Of a stretch of DNA of 64,000 nt, positions 48,208-61,188 are shown piece by piece. The stretch's first letter is position 1, and every line of letters starts with the position of its first letter. A program made the translations under genes and the position numbers. The notes beneath the pieces are model-generated. The model searched no databases, was not told the DNA's origin, and saw nothing but the letters and a program-made list of their open reading frames with translations. The stretch comes from Dichetophora obliterata. Taxonomy: Eukaryota > Arthropoda > Insecta > Diptera > Sciomyzidae. The DNA lies in assembly GCA_963920525.1 (NCBI GenBank), contig OY986439.1, positions 5,102,501-5,166,500 of the forward strand, read 5' to 3'.

Positions 48208-50522
48208 TTATCTAAAAATAGCAATTTCCATTAAATCAACTTTGCCTACATTCCACTCCACCCCCTCCTTTTACCAGCATTTCCCAATTTTTCTTTTTAA
48301 TAATCCAAATCTCCGTAAATTTTTTTAATGTGAATTTTAAATAAATTGTTTATACTAAGCAGAAATTCTCACTTTGAAGTTGGAGATACACAAGCACGAA
48401 GCTGAATGCCGAAAATGACTAAATCAGCACCACAACGCATCGCATTTCACGACAAATGTTTCGTGAAACAAACTCATCAAAAGGATTCCTGAAAATTCAA
48501 AAACTTGCTTAATTGTCTTCGGCATCTTTGGAGGAGGAATACGTATAGAAGCTGAAATCTGACAGCACAACTGAGAATGCCAAGAATGCCATAATGAAAA
48601 TGTGAAAGAGGTGAAATTTCAAAAATTAATTTAATTAATTCAATGGAAAATTTGTCAAGTGCGCCTTTGAAATGTGCCGAGTAGTGAGTGATTCACCACT
48701 GTGAATGGTGGCAGCAGCAGCAGCAAGGGTTGAGGATGACTCCTTTTGTGGCTCGACCAGCTGTAATCTGAGAAAGTTCGGCGGAGAACATGACAGTTGA
48801 GTGTGGCAACTCATACTTAATTGTTGCGACAACAATTATTTTCGACAAGATTCTCGTCGGCAGCTTCGTGTCGGCAACAAATGCTAAAATAATATTCAAA
48901 GAATTTTGCGCGAACTCGAAAGCGCCACTTGAAACGTTGTAAAGCGAGATGTAGTGAAAGCGGAAACGGAACTGGCGGCTTATCCTGTTGTTTGTTTATA
49001 ATTGGTGCGTTTGTTTTCGCTAAATTGCCGCTGTCATCGTCGATGGCCTCATTTTGTTGACAATTTTTAAACTTTCAGTCTTTCAGGCACAAAAATCAGA
49101 CGACAAACAAACAAACAGACAAACAATGTCAGCAACAATCATGATTTCGATACTCTTGCTTGTTGTTGTCAATTGTAGCTGTCATTGTTGTCAGCCACTC
49201 AGCCACGCTATTTGGTGTTTCCGGTAAGCGTTCTCGTGCTCGCATTCTACAAAGGATCATTAATCATGAGTTTTCGCACATAACCGGGCTCATTTGTAGA
49301 GGCAGTCATTTTTCTGCGTACGCTCTGTAACAGTAAATCCTGTTTTGTATGGTTGGTGGCCACAAAAAGTTGATTAATGACAGTTTTTGATCGTTTCTCG
49401 GTTTTATTTGGTTTGGCTTTTCTGTTCCTTTGTTTGTTAGAGCGTTGCCACGCTTTTGTGCCGCTATTTATTCATTGAATTAAATCATTCGCAGCAGTGT
49501 AGCTGATAACTTATGATAAATGAATAAACTGACGCAGCCAATAAGTCGATGCTAGTTATACTACCAATATTCCAATCAAGGGCGCAGTGTCCCCAAGCAA
49601 TCAGTAGTTTGCTGCGACAGTTTCAAATGGATTTATTTGAAATTGCAAAACTTTCAAGTTATTCATATAGTTTAGTCCCCACTCATTGCCATATCTGTTG
49701 CCATATCTTCTCGCTCATTGTTGTTGTGTCTAATAGAATTCGATAAAATCTCTTTTCAATATCCTGCCGAATTTATCCGCATGAAACTATTGAGCTAGTG
49801 TTTTCGAACGCCCGCCAAAGTAATAACAATAAAAGTCATTTTAGCAGCCAGCTCCTTTGCTGCGGTTTCCTTCACCAACACATATGAATTCCTCCGCCGG
49901 ATATGTCAATATCGCACACTCTCTCTCTTTCTCTCTCTACCTCTCACCATAACTCTGCTGTTTTGCTTGTGCCCGCAGGATAAGTTTGACTTCGGAGACT
50001 GTTGTTTCTTGGTGTCGTCTAAAGCGTCTTATCAGCGTTTTTGTTTTATTATTCTTCTGTTTACTTTGCTATGGTTTTGTTTTGTTCCTCCGCGTTGTCG
50101 TCATCTTCTGCAGAAGTTTTCAAATATAATGTTGAATCTTTTGTTTTTGTGCAATAATGACGCCACCGGCAGTTGCGGTTGCTAGCTAGTCATCTACACT
50201 CTATCACCCTCACTATCACCCACACTTACAGAGCTACTCGTACACACCCGCCCTCAACACACACAGTGTCATAATCAAAATAATGCTTATGAAAATGTTT
50301 TTGTCTTCGCTTATCAGTGCTTTCTTTCGAAAGTCTTTGTTATTGTTTCTATTCGGGTACAAAAATATAGAAATAATACCGTAACTTATCTTTGATGAGG
50401 AATTTTATTGCTAATAGAAAAGAAATCATAAAATATTATTTGTGCGCGATAAGCTGTTGTTTTGAAGAGCAGTTTATATAGAAAATTGCGTCAACTATCG
50501 ACAATGGGAATGTCACAGGGGA
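48208..50522. other. Largely unique non-coding DNA
   Basis: This is the longest repeat-poor block in the window, with more balanced base composition. It contains a (CAG)n tract (48708-48726), TTGTTGTTGTC-type stretches and a (CT)n run (49920-49938). No open frame has recognisable domains or good splice context. It is a candidate region for host regulatory DNA. Confidence 0.4.
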
Positions 50523-50530
50523 GTGTGTAC

Positions 50531-51521
50531 TAGGGCTTTCAATCCCGAAAGGTTTTGCCAAATCCCGGGGTTATGAAATTCGTAATTTTTTGCATTAACA
50601 GCAAGGAGCGTGAATAACCTTTCTCTTAATTTCTGCGTTTTGTCAAGAAGTATAGCAAATAATTTTTTTATTTCTTCATTTTTAAAAAAGAAGCCAAAAG
50701 GCAATCATTATTTATACTTCAAATATTCAAAACTCTCAAAAATTTTAAAGATAACTTCAAGACGAAAAAACAAAAATTGGAAGATAAAGTCGAATTCCGA
50801 AATCCCATTTTTTAATTTCAGAGGAAACACTTGTAAATTTTGTCATTGAACCTGATTAAAGCAGTTAAAAAAAATTAAATAAGAAAATAACGATTATGGT
50901 ATGATGACTTTTTTTAATAAAAATCATAACCTTTACGGTCCTTAATTTAAGATATTTGCTACATTTTTTAGTATTAAAATTATATAATAAGTTCAATTAA
51001 GAAAAACGTTATGATTTTTTATATTTCAGAAAAGTTAAGCATTTATTTCAGAATGAAAATAAAAAATATTTAGAAATATCAAAAAATATTTAACTTTATT
51101 ACAAACAAAAATTTAATTTAAATAAATTTAAAAATAAAATAAGTAAAAAATAATTAAAGCAAAACAAAAATCATTAATTAACATTAACATTATTTTCAGT
51201 AAAAACTATAGTATAGTAATAAAAATTTTGCTAATTACAAAATTTCATTAAAGTAAACATTCAGTAACCAGAGTCTTTTAAGATCACAACCAAAACAAAT
51301 GAAAAAATTGACTTTAAAAGTGTAGAGAGATAAAAAAACGGGTGAATTCGATATTAAAGAAAAACCATCGTTCACATTGCACTTGCATTTGTAGTTGCTG
51401 AAAATTTTTATATTTTCTTGTAAATAAAAATCTCGGGACTTAGGGTCCTGGGTCCTGAACCAATTTCTAGTTCTGGAATCCCGGGATTTTGAGATTCGGG
51501 ATACCGGGATTGAAAGCCCTA
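50531..51521. mobile_element. hAT MITE (TAGGGCTTTCAATCCCG)
   Basis: The ends TAGGGCTTTCAATCCCG and CGGGATTGAAAGCCCTA are perfectly inverted. The flanking octamers are GTGTGTAC (50523-50530) and GTGTGCAC (51522-51529), a one-mismatch 8-bp duplication typical of hAT insertion. Subterminal CCCGGGA-type motifs repeat inside both ends. A 132-codon minus frame at the right end is largely made of these repeats and is not a gene. Confidence 0.85.
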
Positions 51522-52652
51522 GTGTGCACTTAGTATTTAAGCCAAGCAGCGAATTGGAAGTTAACAATTTTTTAGGGAAATTGACTTTGCCCTTTCGCAT
51601 TTCTTCTCGCAAAGCATCAAGGAAGTGAAGCAAGTGTGATTTTGAATAACATTTTCTTGGATCTTGGAAATTTGTGCTTTATTACTCAGTGCTCTATTGT
51701 TTGATTCCATGCATTTAGCCTACAGTCAAATTATATTAGTTATCCAGAAATGAAAGATTAAATGTCTAAGTAAAATTAGTAAGTTAATTTTTCCTACTAT
51801 TAAGCAGTGTGGCCACTAGCTTAACAAAAAGAAAGCTAAGCCGGCCAAAAAAATAAAAATAAGCTAAATGACTTTAAAACACAAACTAAAAACAACCAGA
51901 TATTTTTCATACAATTTTAAGGTTTTTATTCCATTAAAGACATAACATTGATTTTTAATATAGGTACTAGACCGTACCAGAAAAAAGATTCGACGCACAC
52001 CATCTAATTCGAATAATTATTGGAAGGTATGTAATTCCGAAAATTTTTTTACCAAACGTTTTGAAATATCTTCGGCATTTGCAGTCCGATCTTAATGTAT
52101 CTATGGTATACCGATGTTTTTTTCTTGAGAAGACAATTTTTCTTTTGCTTCAAAGGTCATTGACCTCAAGTACAGCGTTCTATTACTCACCCACCACATC
52201 TAAGCTTCTAAGATATAAAATAATCTTCTTAATAAGAAATAAAAAAACTATGAATTAAAAAAAAGGAAATCAAATAAAAACTTTTGACCCGTTGCACCTC
52301 GAAACCTTTGAAGGACCTGCTGTTCCTAGCCCTGTTAAATTAGCTTTTCATAATTTGAATTTAGGAAGTGTTGGCAAATAATATTTACAATACCCTCCGC
52401 AGTAAAATCTTCTTATTCTACCAATTTTAAAAATTTGATATATGTCATATGCTGTCGGCTTTTACGATAGTATTCTTTTTTACAGAAACGGGTAATTCCA
52501 CGGTATCCCGCGTTACGAGCTGAAAATTTTTTGGTTTTAATTAAGCTTTTATTTTTGATTACTTCTAGTTACTAATATAATTGGATTCCTTATGAACACA
52601 AAACATTTTTTATGTTCTATATAACTATAAAAATTCAGTGGTAATATGTTTA
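51522..52652. other. AT-rich non-coding DNA
   Basis: No gene, RNA or complete transposon could be supported. Confidence 0.4.
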
Positions 52653-52880
52653 GGGTATTCACAAGGTGTGCTATCATGTCATATTATCCTAGAATTTTAC
52701 AATTAAAATTTACAACACTTTGCAACACTTCAATCAGCAAAGCTTTCAGAGTTGTACTATATTAGTAATTTTTTATACGGAAGGCAACAATAAAATGTTT
52801 AAACTAGTGTAAAACCTTAAGACAATATGTTTAGTTTAGTTTATGACATTATGACATGATAGCACACCTTGTGAATACCC
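52653..52880. mobile_element. 228-bp MITE with perfect 31-bp TIRs
   Basis: GGGTATTCACAAGGTGTGCT and the following 11 bases are repeated exactly in inverted form at the other end. TA flanks both sides (52651-52652 and 52881-52882). The perfect ends and tiny size suggest a recent non-autonomous Tc1/mariner-class element. Confidence 0.9.
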
Positions 52881-53256
52881 TAATTATATATCCGGTGAAA
52901 TGACAAATTGTGTAAGTAACTCGTGCTACTATTTTTGGACAACAGGCTCAGAGAGTAAATTTCTTTCCAAAATTACTGCGAAATTTGTGGGTAAATTGCT
53001 TTATATTAGACATAAATAAAATCATCAAGATATAAACATAATTTTCTTTATTAGAAACAATAATATTCAATTATACTTTTTAAAATAATCCAAAAACTAT
53101 GGGTAGATCGCATTACAAAAAATTCGTAACTTGGATTACTATCGATTTCCATACTAAAATAAGGAGCCTTTTCTAGCTCTAATAAACAAAAATTAAAATT
53201 ATATAAGGAAACTTAATATTATATTCAAATTTTATAATAATAAGGAACTACTTCAG

Positions 53257-53449
53257 GCATTTTAATGCAGATAATGGTATATTATCAGCATAACTATTAC
53301 TGTTTCTTCCAGATCCATATACTTCGTAATAGTAGGTTTTTTCTTTAATAACCGTGTTCACTCTTTTTAATGTTTGGGCCATTTGAAGCTTACCATTTTG
53401 CAAGTAATTTAAATTACTTTTAGATATTTCGACGCCTGAGGGAGCTTAA
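53257..53449 (-). other. Possible terminal exon or element-borne ORF, unrecognised
   Basis: On the minus strand a short open frame reads GVEISKSNLNYLQNGKLQMA, then VNTVIKEKTYYYEVYGSGRN, then SYADNIPLSALKCLK and a TAG stop. It is preceded by an acceptor-like CCCTCAG. Amino-acid composition is protein-like and richer than the surrounding AT-rich DNA, but there is no start codon or recognised domain. It could be the C-terminus of a transposon protein or an isolated exon. Confidence 0.35.
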
Positions 53450-55318
53450 GGCAGGCTGGTGGTCTAGTTCTCGAAAGTTAAAGGTATTTTTAGGATTTTA
53501 TTATTGGTTAAAATGTTGAAAAACGACATTTAAACATTTTAGGTATGTATAGTATATTGCAAGACTCATTCATCATAAAAAAATTATTTGTTTTATCAAA
53601 AAAATTTTGACTCTTCTATTTATCTGAAAAATAAAAACCAAGAATATTTTTTATATAGCTATGGCTGAAATTAAAACAAAATAAAACTTTGATTTTAGTT
53701 CCAGCGACAGCCACTAATATTGTGAATAGCATATTAAAATTTCAGATGATTTGGCTTAATAGTTTTTGTTTTTTATATAACACCATCCCGCAAAAAGTAG
53801 TTCGAGATAAATGAGTATAAAGAGAATGAACGTAGACGAAACACTGTAGCTCGATACCTACTAAAACGGCTGTAGAAGTGGAAATAACGTCAGTATCCCT
53901 ACAAAAATTTAACAGTATATTTTCGAAAGACTAAACTTTTAAAATATCAATTCAAAAAAATTCTAGACCACCTTACGAAAATGTTGAGTTCAGATTACTA
54001 TTTTTTGTAGCTACATCAATTTGTTTTGTTGAAACATTGATAACATTTAAATCGGAATCTTTGGCTGCATTGACTTATTGCTCAGCGCTGAAGACGACTA
54101 CTTCTTTTTTCATAACTTTACTCCAAGCAGACGAAAGATTTTTCTTGCTCTGAGTGATTTTTGTTTTGCTCCACGGTAAATTCATTCAGCAACTTGCCAA
54201 GGACTTGCTTAGCTTTAAGTGGACTTTAGGGTAGAGATCTGCGAGTACGTGCCTACACTTTTCCGAAAGCGTGTAAAAGCGCTTTTCCTGAAGATCAAAT
54301 AATCGTTTCTTTCTTTATAACTTTACGAAGTTTTTTCTCCCTAAACTTTTGTACTCGTTCCCTCGTCTTATTTCTTTAAATAAGTATAAATTTTTCTTTC
54401 CTGATGTTGACAAGCTATTCATTTGAAGGGCTTATTGCAGAAACATGATATGCCACATAAAAAAATATTTTGAAATAATCGGCTCTAAAGTTTTGAATAA
54501 TTTTATTTTTGTAATAAGAATTGGAATTGAACACGAAAACTTTTACAAATAGGTTCGAAAATTATTAAGAAATAGTCAAAATCTCTACAGTGGTTGTTGG
54601 TAATGCATTGAGTCATGTATTCTGTTTAAAAAATTGATTTTTTAGATCATGTGGCTGGCTTATCACATTATTGCAATAAGCCCTTCATTTTATCTTTTCT
54701 TAGCTTTACTCTTTCGGGAAGCTTTCTGGTGTTTTATTTTAAAATTGAGTGAAAATTCGTGAAACTAGCCACCTTAAACAAGAAGTCGTAATTTTTATAT
54801 CTTTTATGGATATTATTGAAGTGTATATGAAAAAAAAAAGAAATAGCAATTTTTTGTAAGTTTTTTTTTCAATGAGTTACAAAGAATTTAGTTTTAGGCC
54901 ACTTTTTTAGTAAAATTAATTTTGCTAAGTAACGGCTTGTTAAAATTTCCTGATTTTTGGGCCAAATACTCGTAGTATACGTTATATTACAAAAATTTTT
55001 TTTTTCTTTAAAATTAATGTTTTTTATAAAAAATTTAAATTAAAAAAAACGTTCTGGACCTCATAGAAAATTTTTAAAAAAATATTACATACTAACACAA
55101 ATTCAGAAATAATACAAAAAAATAAAAATGATGTATTCTCCATAAACAAGCCTGTTATGAAATGTTTTAAATTGGCTCTACCTGTCTTGTGCGAGCCATA
55201 CAGAGCACTGCACAATGGAATAATTGGTACAAACTAGAGGGAATAAATTAATTTTGATAACGTTTTTAGTGATTTTGGCACAGAAAAGTACAAAAAAAGG
55301 GTTTTCAAATATTTGGAC
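53450..55318. other. AT-rich non-coding DNA
   Basis: A short inverted pair (GGTGGTCTAG at about 53457, CTAGACCACC at about 53968) brackets about 520 bp and may be another MITE. No target duplication was found. Nothing else was recognised. Confidence 0.35.
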
Positions 55319-55690
55319 AAGTGGGCGTGGCATCTCCTATGCAAATGTATCTTATTTTTCTTAATATCTGAAAAACCAGTGAAACCATGACAACAGAAAC
55401 TTAGTCAGTCATCAACTACATCATTTTAAGGAAATGTGTCAAAAGAAGGCGTGATTGGACAAGTGAGAGTGGCACCTCCCATACAAATGGATCACATTTT
55501 TAGAAATATCTAGAGAACCAGTAACGCCACAACAACAAAAACTTAGGCAATCATCATATACGTTATTTGGAGGATATGTGCTAAATAAAGGCGTGCTTGT
55601 ACAAGTGGGCGTGGTACCTCCCATACAACTGAAACACATTTTTCGCAATATCTTGAGAACCAGAAATACCACAAAAACAAATATTGAAAA
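55319..55690 (+). repeat. 142-bp tandem repeat, 2.6 copies
   Basis: Units begin at 55319, 55461 and 55603 with AAGTGGGCGTGGCACCTCCCATACAA-type sequence and continue ATATCT.GA.AACCAGTAA. They are distantly related to the Helitron array units at 18.2 and 26.5-27.4 kb through the GGCGTGGCACCTCCCATACA core. Confidence 0.85.
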
Positions 55691-56094
55691 AAAATTATAA
55701 TATACACTATTTAAAATACACGTGCCAATATATAAAAGGACAAACTCTTACTTTTTCTCCAGATATTGAGAAAAATGTGTTTCAGTTCGACCTTTGTTCG
55801 GCCCTGCGGTAAATGTTCGAACTCTGATCGACCGCTGTTTGCCTACTAATATTTTTACTCTGGAGATAATTCCTTACTAATTTAAAAAAAATATTTTCTT
55901 TTCAAAACAATTCCGAAAAAGGGTAATTTTAATAACGGCCTAAAAACAATTTATCGATGTTCTAAAAATATATGAAATACATTTTAAGAAACGGTTGACT
56001 TTGTTTAACACCTATTATTTTTGTTATTTAAAATTGTGAGCGCAAAATATGTATACTAAGATGCCTCAATAAAAAAAAGTTACCATTGCTACCG

Positions 56095-56870
56095 ACTTAA
56101 AGTGAACCTTGATCTATTTTATGACGATTCCCAAAATATTTTGACTGTCATGATAACCGCTAGTGAGCTAAACCATTTTGAAATAACATCCAAAAATCTT
56201 GAGTTTCCTAAACATTTCGGCTGGCGTGGTTGTTAAGAAAAAACACAAATAATAGCACTGAAAAAGTTCTTCCAAACTGCATAAAAAGGTTTAAAATTTT
56301 TGGAATTGGTTTAAATATAATACTGTTTTTCGTGTATTTTTTAAAGATTTTTTAATAAGATTTAGATAACTTCATTAATTCTTATGCGATCCTCACTATT
56401 AAGGTATCGTTGGAAAGATTTTGAGTGCTAGCACTGATTCCTGATTCAGAATTGTTTAAATTGATACATATAAAAGCTAAAATATTTATTATAAAGTAAA
56501 CACCTACTGAAAAAATATTGCAAAAAATTACAAAATTAAATAGAAGTAATGAAGTTATTTGAATTTTTAAAGTTTTTGTATGGAAATAATATAAAAAATT
56601 ATCAAATTATTCATGGAAAACAGCAATATTTTTAGTCCGATTGCAAAAAATTCAAAATTTTTTTATGCAGATTGAAATAGATTTTTACGACCAATAATTT
56701 CTGACAGTTTATTTTGTTACAACTATTACAGTTTTACAGCCAATATATTTACGAAAAACATGATTTTTTAAGGTTATTTCAAAATGGTTTAGCCACTGGC
56801 GGTAATCGTGAAAGCCAAAATATTTAAAAAATCTTCATAAAATAAATCAAGGTTCATTTTTGATGCCATC
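56095..56870. mobile_element. Element with ~105-bp diverged inverted ends
   Basis: 56105-56212 (GTGAACCTTGATCTATTTTATGACGATTCCC... CTAAACCATTTTGAAATAAC) is mirrored at 56775-56865 (GTTATTTCAAAATGGTTTAG... AAATAAATCAAGGTTCA) at roughly 80 percent. In between is AT-rich DNA with a TAAGGTATCGTTGGAAAGAT segment also seen near 8335 and 35118. No coding capacity. Confidence 0.6.
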
Positions 56871-56946
56871 AACAACTATAAGTATGTATGCATGAAAAAG
56901 AATGTATAATAAATCAAAAACAAATTCTTACATTTATCCCATATAG

Positions 56947-59497
56947 CAGGGGTGGGCACGAGTGAGGCCAATAAGAGCCATATTTAGATTTTCAATACCT
57001 CTCAAAGCGCCACATCGTACTTCAAATAAAAAAAAACCAAACCAATTTTAATAAATTCAGCGTAAAAATTAAGAAACCAGAAACATTTTATTTTTTTTAA
57101 GTAATTTTTGAAAGGCTGAAGCTTCTTCAAAAATAATCGCAGTAGTATTTTAAAAAAAGCATTTTAAAGCTTAAAGTTTTTAGATTGGCAGACAACCTCT
57201 TGTCCAAGAAATTTAATTAGCTAGGATTATCGCACAATCATAAGAAAAAGCACGGAACAAAAATTGTAAAACTTTTTTAAACTAGGGTCCACAGGCTTTA
57301 AATAAGCTAAATTACAATAAAGGTTAGTTAGCATCTTCATTTAGCTTCAATTTGGTTTCATTTTTATTATTCTAAGTCAATTTTTTGCTGAGATATTCGA
57401 CTTTAAGTGGAAGAGGATACTTTTGCCTTTGATCATCGAGCAATGATCGCACATAAAATTAAAGTACGTTTCTGAAAACAAAAATAAATTTCCTACAAAA
57501 GCTATCGATTCTTTTTTGGTTTTTTCAATTTTGAAACCTTGATTTCAGTTTGAAAAAAGTGCAAAAAATTACTTTTTCGGGTGTTTTAAAAAACCTACCA
57601 TAATTTTGCAATAACTGCCAAAACTACTAATGTTTCTAAGTTTTTTTTTAATCTTTTTTCATACCCTAAAAGCTCTGACTAGTTTAAGTCCGATCAGTTG
57701 AGCGGTTTTTCGGTCCGAATCGTCAAACTTTGACAACAAATGAAAGGAGCACGCGTATTGCTTCTCAAACATCAATTATTGATAATTGAAAAAAAATGCT
57801 TGTCTGTTGTTTTTCTTAAAATTTTACATCAAAGAACCGAAATCTCGAAAAAAATTTGAAATTATGACCGTCAAAGTAGAAAATTCAAGCTTTAAAATGC
57901 TTTTTTAAAACCCTGATGCGATCCTTCACAAATCACAAAAAAAACTAAAAAATTTTATGTTCTCTTAATATTTTTGCTGAGTATATGAATAAAGGTATTA
58001 TTATTAAGAAAAAAATCGAAATTAATTTAAATGTTGTACATAACATATCGCACTTTAACTACAATATGGTACTATTTAAAATTTTCAAATAAGGTAAGTT
58101 ACCCAAATAAGGCCAACCTAACGGTTTTTACCAGACAGAAGAGAAACGGGTTTTTCTAAACTTATTTTTGCAATTTTGTATTTTTGTTTATTCAATTCTT
58201 TTTTTCAAAAACATAAAAATAAAGCATGAAAAAATAAAAAATATATCCAGCTCAGAAGGTTTTAAAAACGTCTGATTTTTGCCATATTAGGACCACCATG
58301 TCTAAATAAGGCCCAATCTATTATAATGGTTTAGAAACATAACAAAACAGTCAAAAAATAATAAAATAAGAACACATATTGTTATTACAAATGTTGGTTT
58401 ACATTTATACTAAACACAAATGCTATTCATAGCTTTTTTTTTATAAAAACTTTTTCGAAAAAATACTTTTATTGCCAAAAGTTTATTTTGAAAATTAAAA
58501 TAAAGTTACTCTGGCTTTTTAAAGAAAATTTTGGTAATTTGCTGACCTTTATAGTTGAGGGCTTTCTTTCTGGTAGTTTTTTTTTTCTGCCAGGTAGATT
58601 TAGGTGTGGACATGAGATCGGAAAAAGAAAGCCGGAAAGAAAAAATATTTGTGCCTTTTTAGGCACTCTCAATATAATTTCATTAATCAAGTTTTTCTCG
58701 GAATACACCCACAGTTAGATTTGATCAATTAACCTTTTTGTTAAAATACCTATCTTGATTTTTAATTCAAAGCTAGACATAGGCAATAGTTTATTCGTAG
58801 AATAACGGACTTTTACTGCGAGCACAATATTACATCAACCACGTTGTTGACGCTACCGCTGACTTCGTTCGACTGTCACTCGCTTCACAGATGCGCAATC
58901 GAAGTAATTTTTTTTTGCATCGCGATGCAGATATGAACATGTTTAAACGTGCAAAAAATCATTTTGCAGGGAATGCAATAAATGTGCGAAGAGACCTTAG
59001 TCAAAATTTTGAATTCTTCATGATTATTTTCATCGACTGGCAAAAATTGTTAACACATCTGCGATGTGCACCCATCTTTTTGTTGCAAACTATTAGCATA
59101 AATAAAATAATTAATTTCAAGTTGTTTAACGTGAATAACATAACAAGACAGAAATGAGATTTAAAACAAATCGTTGGCCAATATTTTAAATTTTAGTTCT
59201 GTTTTGGTTAAAGCCGTTAACGCAACAACAACCAGAAAAACTACACTTCGAACAGCTGATTTTGACGTCTAGCTCAACTTTTTTCTGAATTCTCTCTAAT
59301 CTGAGCTTACCTTAATTGTATTATGGAGAAAATAACATAATTAAAGAGAACGTCCAGTTAAGAAAAACAGGATTCACACTATCAAATTTTCCTTCAAATC
59401 GTTGGTCAAACAACAAAAAATCAAAATAAAAAAATAGCCGCACTTTACTTAACAAAGAGCCGCATACGGCTTTATGAGCCACATTTGCCCACCCTTG
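56947..59497. mobile_element. hAT element with perfect 8-bp target duplication, coding-dead
   Basis: It starts CAGGGGTGGGCACG and ends in the inverted ...TTTGCCCACCCTTG. The octamer CCATATAG flanks it identically at 56939-56946 and 59498-59505. Subterminal segments AAGAGCCATATTTAG and AAAGAGCCGCATACGGCTTT...GAGCCACAT match the common CAGGGGTGGGCAA hAT end type. At 2.55 kb it is long enough to have carried a transposase, but no frame with hAT motifs survives. It is either a decayed autonomous copy or a filler-bearing derivative. Confidence 0.9.
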
Positions 59498-59516
59498 CCA
59501 TATAGCTTAGTATGTA

Positions 59517-61188
59517 CAGTGCCGGTCATAACATTTGCAACTAAAATCTCTTATACTTATATTTACGTATTGTGACCATTTAAATTAACTACGCAAAAAA
59601 AATTATTTTCAAATCAATGTCAATTGAACACTATTCAATATAATAAAATAAAAATTATGAATTATATGTGTGAATAAAAATAACTTAAGAATTAGTTAAA
59701 CAATGCCAGGTTGCAAGTGTGCAAAACATTTGCAACTTACTAACATTTGGTTGAATTTCTCTGCAATTGATTCGTGAGTAGCAATTTTATAACGGTACAT
59801 TTTTGATTTTGCTTATGTTCCTTATTTCCCATTGTTAGTATGAGCGTAAAATATAATTCTTCACTGTGCTTTCATCGAGTAAAGATCAATTAAAAATATC
59901 AAAATTAATCGTTTCATTTTTTATAAAAATGAGTGGAAATAAATATAATCGTGATATAAAAATTAGAATTATTAATGATTTTAATGGTGGTTTATCTCAA
60001 AAAGATATTTCGAAAAATTTTCAATACACAAGTAGACGATTTCGCGAATTGTTAACATTGGTATCGTTGATGCGCGGCAGGAAGGTTTAAGACCTCGTAA
60101 GACTACATGCAGAGAAAATCGCAAAATTATAAAAATGATAAAACGGAATCCAAAAGTAACACCAGGAGAAATAAAAACGGAACTTCAGTTGGACATATCA
60201 ACTTCTAAAATAAAGCGACGAGCCAGAGAATATGGATTACGTGCATACAGCATAGCTAAAATGCCTTTCATTTTTAAGAAAAATTGCTTAGTTCGTTTAA
60301 AATTCGCTCAAAAGTACAAAAACTGGACCTTTGAACAATGGAAAAAAGTTTTGTTCTCGGATGAGAGCAAAATAAACATGTACGGTTCCCACGGAAAACA
60401 GTTCGTGAGAGATCCTAAAGGTAAAAGACTGGAGCCTAGATATACAGCGGGTACTGTTAAACATCAAGGAGGTTGTGTTATGGTCTGGGGCTGCTTCTCA
60501 GCTAATGGTATGAGTCCAATTCATCACATTTGAGGCATTATGAAGTCCGATGATTATATAAGCATTTTAAAATACATTATGCTGCCGTACGCTAATTTGG
60601 AAATGCCTCCTTTTTGGACGTTTCAACAGGACAACGATCTAAAACACACGTCCAAATTGGTAAAAGTTTTTCTTTTATCCGAAAATGTCCAGCTTCTCAA
60701 TTGGCCTGCGCAATCCCCGGATCTTAACCCAATCGAGAAGCTTTGGATGCTCGTGAAGCGACAAATTATCGCAAAAGTGTTTAAGAAACCGGAAGACCTA
60801 TTTGAAGAGATTCAAAAGCAATGGCAACAAATTACAATCAACCAAGTGCAGCATTTAGTACAGTCAATGCCACGAAGATGCTCAGAGTTGATTTCTAATA
60901 ATGGAAATGCTATAAAATATTAAAATATTTTTCGATTTCTATTAATTTTTGCATACAATTTTTCTAGTTGCAAATGTTTTGAACTTTTCAAATCAGAATT
61001 TAATTTATAATTTCTTATGTGTTTGTTATTTACAAAAGAATATAACATTTTAAGTTTAATACAATAAAAAAGTAATAAGTTTTCTTTGTTTTGAACAACA
61101 ATAATTTTGTAATAATATTATTTTAGTGAACTTCAGACATTATTGAAGAAGTTAGTATATTAAGTTGCAAATGATATGACCGGCACTG
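59517..61188 (+). mobile_element. Tc1-like element (DD34E), full length
   Basis: The ends CAGTGCCGGTCATAACATTT and AAATGATATGACCGGCACTG are inverted with small gaps. TA flanks both sides (59515-59516 and 61189-61190). The 1.67-kb length with a single internal transposase is typical. It lies 19 bp past the right end of the hAT element. Confidence 0.92.
59929..60923 (+). pseudogene. Tc1-family transposase, one frameshift and one stop
   Basis: The protein starts MSGNKYNRDIKIRIINDFNG at 59929 with the first helix-turn-helix. A frameshift near 60040 moves reading to SRIVNIGIV...RPRKTTCRENRKIIKMIKRN. It continues with the second DNA-binding part (TPGEIKTELQLDIS) and the first catalytic Asp in VLFSDESKINMYG (about 60358). 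After VWGCFSANGM a TGA interrupts at 60531. Reading resumes in the same frame with IMKSDDYISIL, the second Asp in FQQDNDLKHTSK (about 60628) and the Glu in DLNPIEKLWM (about 60735), 34 residues later (DD34E). It ends at 60923. All three catalytic residues survive. Only two lesions separate it from an intact gene, so this copy is young. Confidence 0.93.

Noticed and set aside
51235..51633. 132-codon minus-strand frame
   Set aside because: Its middle is made by the MITE's own CCCGGGA-type subterminal repeats and terminal repeat.
58469..58718. Overlapping 79- and 76-codon frames on opposite strands inside the hAT element
   Set aside because: No hAT transposase motifs. Products are low in complexity and the region is otherwise full of stops.
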